The notes under the pieces are model-generated. The model did not search any database and was not told the DNA's origin. It was given only the letters and a program-made list of their open reading frames with translations. 64,000 nucleotides of DNA from Pseudomonas sp. 7SR1 (GTDB lineage Bacteria; Pseudomonadota; Gammaproteobacteria; Pseudomonadales; Pseudomonadaceae): assembly GCF_900156465.1 (NCBI RefSeq), contig NZ_LT707064.1, forward strand, positions 4,541,001 to 4,605,000, written 5' to 3'. Shown one piece after another: positions 62,418-64,000 of the stretch. Both the position numbers and the translations under genes were made by a program. How positions within the stretch are numbered: the stretch's first letter is position 1; each line of letters begins with the position of its first letter.

Positions 62418-62825
62418 CTACTCCGGCGCCGGCATTCCCATCATGGACGATTGCTGCTCCATCATCTGCATCATCATGCCCATCATGCCTTTGCCTGGAC
62501 CGCCTTTCGCGCCAGGCATCCCCATACAGCCCATTGCCCCAGGTTCCTTGTTCATCATGGCCATGCTCTCCTTCATCACTTTCATGCCTTCCTGCATGGC
62601 GGCCTGACGTTCAACCGGCGTTTTTGCCGCAACTGCCTTGGCATGTGCCGCCTGCATTTTCTGCATTTGCTCGGCCATGGCCGTGGTCATGTCCGTCGAT
62701 GCGGGAGCTATGTTTTCAGTCGACTCAACGGATGCATTGGCTGGGGGGGGCGCGTCTTGGGCAAGAGCAATGACTGCGCTGCCAGACAAGATGACAGCCA
62801 GAACGAGTTTCGAATGCTTTTTCAT
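62418..62825 (-). CDS. Met-rich exported protein
   Basis: The 135-residue product has a signal peptide (about 1-23, cleaved near ALA). The mature part has 20 or more Met residues, arranged in GMMGMMMQMMEQQSSMMGM-like patterns near the C-terminus, and little else; a single Cys lies in AMGCMG. Met-rich periplasmic segments bind Cu(I) or are oxidant sinks, so a copper- or methionine-oxidation-linked role is a reasonable inference. It is divergent from the Fnr-family gene, and an Fnr box lies upstream (63073-63086). Confidence 0.7.
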   Translation of the reverse strand: MKKHSKLVLAVILSGSAVIALAQDAPPPANASVESTENIAPASTDMTTAMAEQMQKMQAAHAKAVAAKTPVERQAAMQEGMKVMKESMAMMNKEPGAMGCMGMPGAKGGPGKGMMGMMMQMMEQQSSMMGMPAPE

Positions 62826-63563
62826 GATGAACTCCCGGGATGGTGCAGGGTAAGGAGCATTAACCGAGCCGCTAAAAGCGACGTTGCAGGACAGATCAAT
62901 TCAAGCCCTGCCATTGCAGGGGTCAATCGTTGGAACGAACAAAAGCCAGATAGGTATCTGCGCTGCAGAGTCGCACAGATTGTTTGAAGGCAACCGCTGA
63001 AGAGGACTGCGTCCCCTCACTGAATCAATACATCGTCTTGTATTCAGTCTAATGGGTAAGGAAAAGGGGAGATTGACCAATGTCAAACTGGCTGCTGGCT
63101 CGATGTTCGAGTAACAGGCTCGCTCGGATCATCCATGCTCGGATGCCAGGGCCTTGGCATGGTTACCTTGAGATGCTACCGATGCCGCCGGTCGGATAAC
63201 CTGGACATTCGACGGCGACAAACGGCTCCGAACTTATCGAGGATCGCGTTGAGCTGCTCCCTATTCGCCCCCCTTGAGCCGGGTTTCAGTAACACGACTC
63301 TACCCCATAGCCCCTGCGCACGAGGCGGCGAATCCCGTGCCTTTCACTCGTAACTTTTTGAAACGTCAAGACAGTTGTTCGATTCGTGCCGCCATACGAG
63401 CACGCCCGCAAAGTGTCGAGCCAACAAGCGATCCTGATTCCATTGGTGTCGCTGCATCGCTTGCGGCGGAACTCATGCGGATCGCAGGTCTACCGTTAGG
63501 CGCCAAAAAAAAAGCACAACGGGTTAGATCTTCTATGCTGCTTCCAAATAAAGGATTTTTCCC
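62826..63563. other. Intergenic region upstream of the Fnr-family gene
   Basis: About 740 bp lie between the Met-rich gene and the Fnr-family gene, on opposite strands. I see the Fnr box at 63073-63086 and a -10-like TAGACT at 63046-63051 on the minus strand, but no convincing reading frame. A 110-codon plus-strand frame at 63274-63606 overlaps the Fnr-family gene in another frame and has no family match. Confidence 0.55.
63073..63086 (-). promoter_or_regulatory. Fnr/Anr box in the divergent region
   Basis: TTGAC-CAAT-GTCAA is a perfect 5-bp inverted repeat close to the Fnr/Anr consensus. On the minus strand it lies about 31 bp from TAGACT (63046-63051), which gives class II spacing toward the Met-rich gene, with a leader of about 212 nt. 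Confidence 0.55.
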
Positions 63564-64000
63564 ATGGCCGACGCTGATATTCGACTGCTTCGTACGCATG
63601 CGCTGAAAACCGCCTGTGCCAATTGCAGCGTGCTTGAACTGTGCCTGCCCATTGGCTTGACGGGCGTTGAAGTCGAACGCCTGGATACCTTGATCGCCCA
63701 GCGCGTGAAGGTCAAAAAGGGAGCGGCGCTGTACCGCACCGGTGATCCGCTGCGCTCGTTGTATGCGGTGCGCCTGGGGTTCTTCAAGACCAGTGTGCTC
63801 TCGGTAGACGGTCGCGAACAGGTCACCGGTTTCCAGATGCAGGGGGAAATGCTCGGCCTCGACGCCATCAGCACCGAACATTACGCCTGTAATGCAATCG
63901 CGCTGGAAGACAGTGAGGTGTGCCCTATCCCGTTCGGCACCCTGGAGAAGCTGGCACGGGACCTGCCGTCGTTGCAGCACAACCTGAACAGGCTCCTGAG
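63564..64000 (+). CDS. Fnr/Anr-family oxygen-responsive regulator, 3' end outside window
   Basis: The first 145 residues are visible. The N-terminus has Cys18, Cys21 and Cys27, with a fourth Cys at 120; the spacing matches the [4Fe-4S] ligands Cys20, Cys23, Cys29 and Cys122 of E. coli FNR. The cyclic-nucleotide-binding-like sensor follows (KKGAALYRTGDPLRSLYAVR, then GFQMQGEMLGLDAI). The DNA-binding helix lies beyond the window. The start at 63564 follows AAAGGA. It is either Anr itself or a paralogue, since the N-terminus differs from Anr as I know it. It likely controls the neighbouring OprI-like, BON and Met-rich genes (inference from boxes). Confidence 0.85.
   Translation, partial: MADADIRLLRTHALKTACANCSVLELCLPIGLTGVEVERLDTLIAQRVKVKKGAALYRTGDPLRSLYAVRLGFFKTSVLSVDGREQVTGFQMQGEMLGLDAISTEHYACNAIALEDSEVCPIPFGTLEKLARDLPSLQHNLNRLL

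Noticed and set aside
1..64000. tRNA or rRNA genes, CRISPR arrays, intact insertion sequences or prophage
   Set aside because: No cloverleaf, regular spacer-repeat pattern, transposase or phage structural gene was found on either strand.

Overview
The window reads as part of a chromosome of a Pseudomonas, most likely of the P. fluorescens complex. The evidence is the high-GC coding style, the many LysR regulators, the OprI-type lipoprotein, close CalA/CalB coniferyl alcohol enzymes, DUF3144, DUF1329 and DUF1302 proteins and an Fnr/Anr-type regulator at the right edge. No rRNA, tRNA, CRISPR array or intact insertion sequence was seen. A near-perfect copy of the XerC/XerD dif site lies at 27809-27836, which places the window at the replication terminus. 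That fits the accessory character of most of its genes.

Left part (1-23 kb). After two small envelope proteins and a divergent LysR/SDR pair, nine tightly packed minus-strand genes (11004 down to 3212) form one apparent operon. They encode a DRE-TIM aldolase, an isocitrate/isopropylmalate dehydrogenase-like enzyme, an RraA-type aldolase/decarboxylase, a luciferase-like flavin monooxygenase with its flavin reductase, an ABM-fold protein, a nitronate monooxygenase-like protein, a degenerate alpha/beta hydrolase and a DUF6282 TIM-barrel protein. A LysR gene lies just upstream. I do not recognise this pathway. Next comes a second minus-strand set: membrane acyltransferase, RND adaptor, RND pump, zinc-free quinone oxidoreductase and MFS exporter. 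It has no outer-membrane channel. A serine hydrolase/LysR pair follows.

Middle (22.5-34 kb). This is a patchwork: a frameshifted pseudogene, an Old Yellow Enzyme fragment, DUF3144, three small envelope proteins, an AT-richer gene with a Cys-His-Asp protease/deamidase-like triad, an AraC-GyrI regulator, the dif region, a pirin/LysR pair, a LysR/metallo-beta-lactamase-fold pair, an EAL phosphodiesterase and a YqaA-like membrane protein.

Secretion module (34-44 kb). A 1386-residue protein with 154-residue tandem repeats faces a LuxR-type regulator whose receiver domain has lost its phospho-acceptor. Behind the regulator lies a complete type I secretion operon (ABC exporter, HlyD adaptor, TolC channel).

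Coniferyl alcohol module (44-57 kb). A sigma-54 activator of the XylR/DmpR/MopR class, with its phenol-contact and zinc residues conserved, sits divergent to calA. calA has a textbook -24/-12 promoter. Behind calA, in the same direction, lie DUF1302, DUF1329, a YCF48-like beta-propeller protein and an MMPL-type RND protein. On the other side of the activator are TetR, an HSL-type esterase and calB. CalA and CalB would convert coniferyl alcohol to ferulate; the envelope proteins may move the substrate or its esters.

Right edge (57.5-64 kb). This holds a TrmK-like methyltransferase, small lipoproteins, a YghU-type glutathione transferase, and VOC and YCII proteins flanked by a dispersed repeat. 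It ends with a candidate oxygen-controlled group: a frameshifted OprI-like lipoprotein, a triple-BON protein and a Met-rich periplasmic protein. Each is preceded by an Fnr/Anr-type box at class II spacing, and they lie next to an Fnr-family gene that runs off the window.
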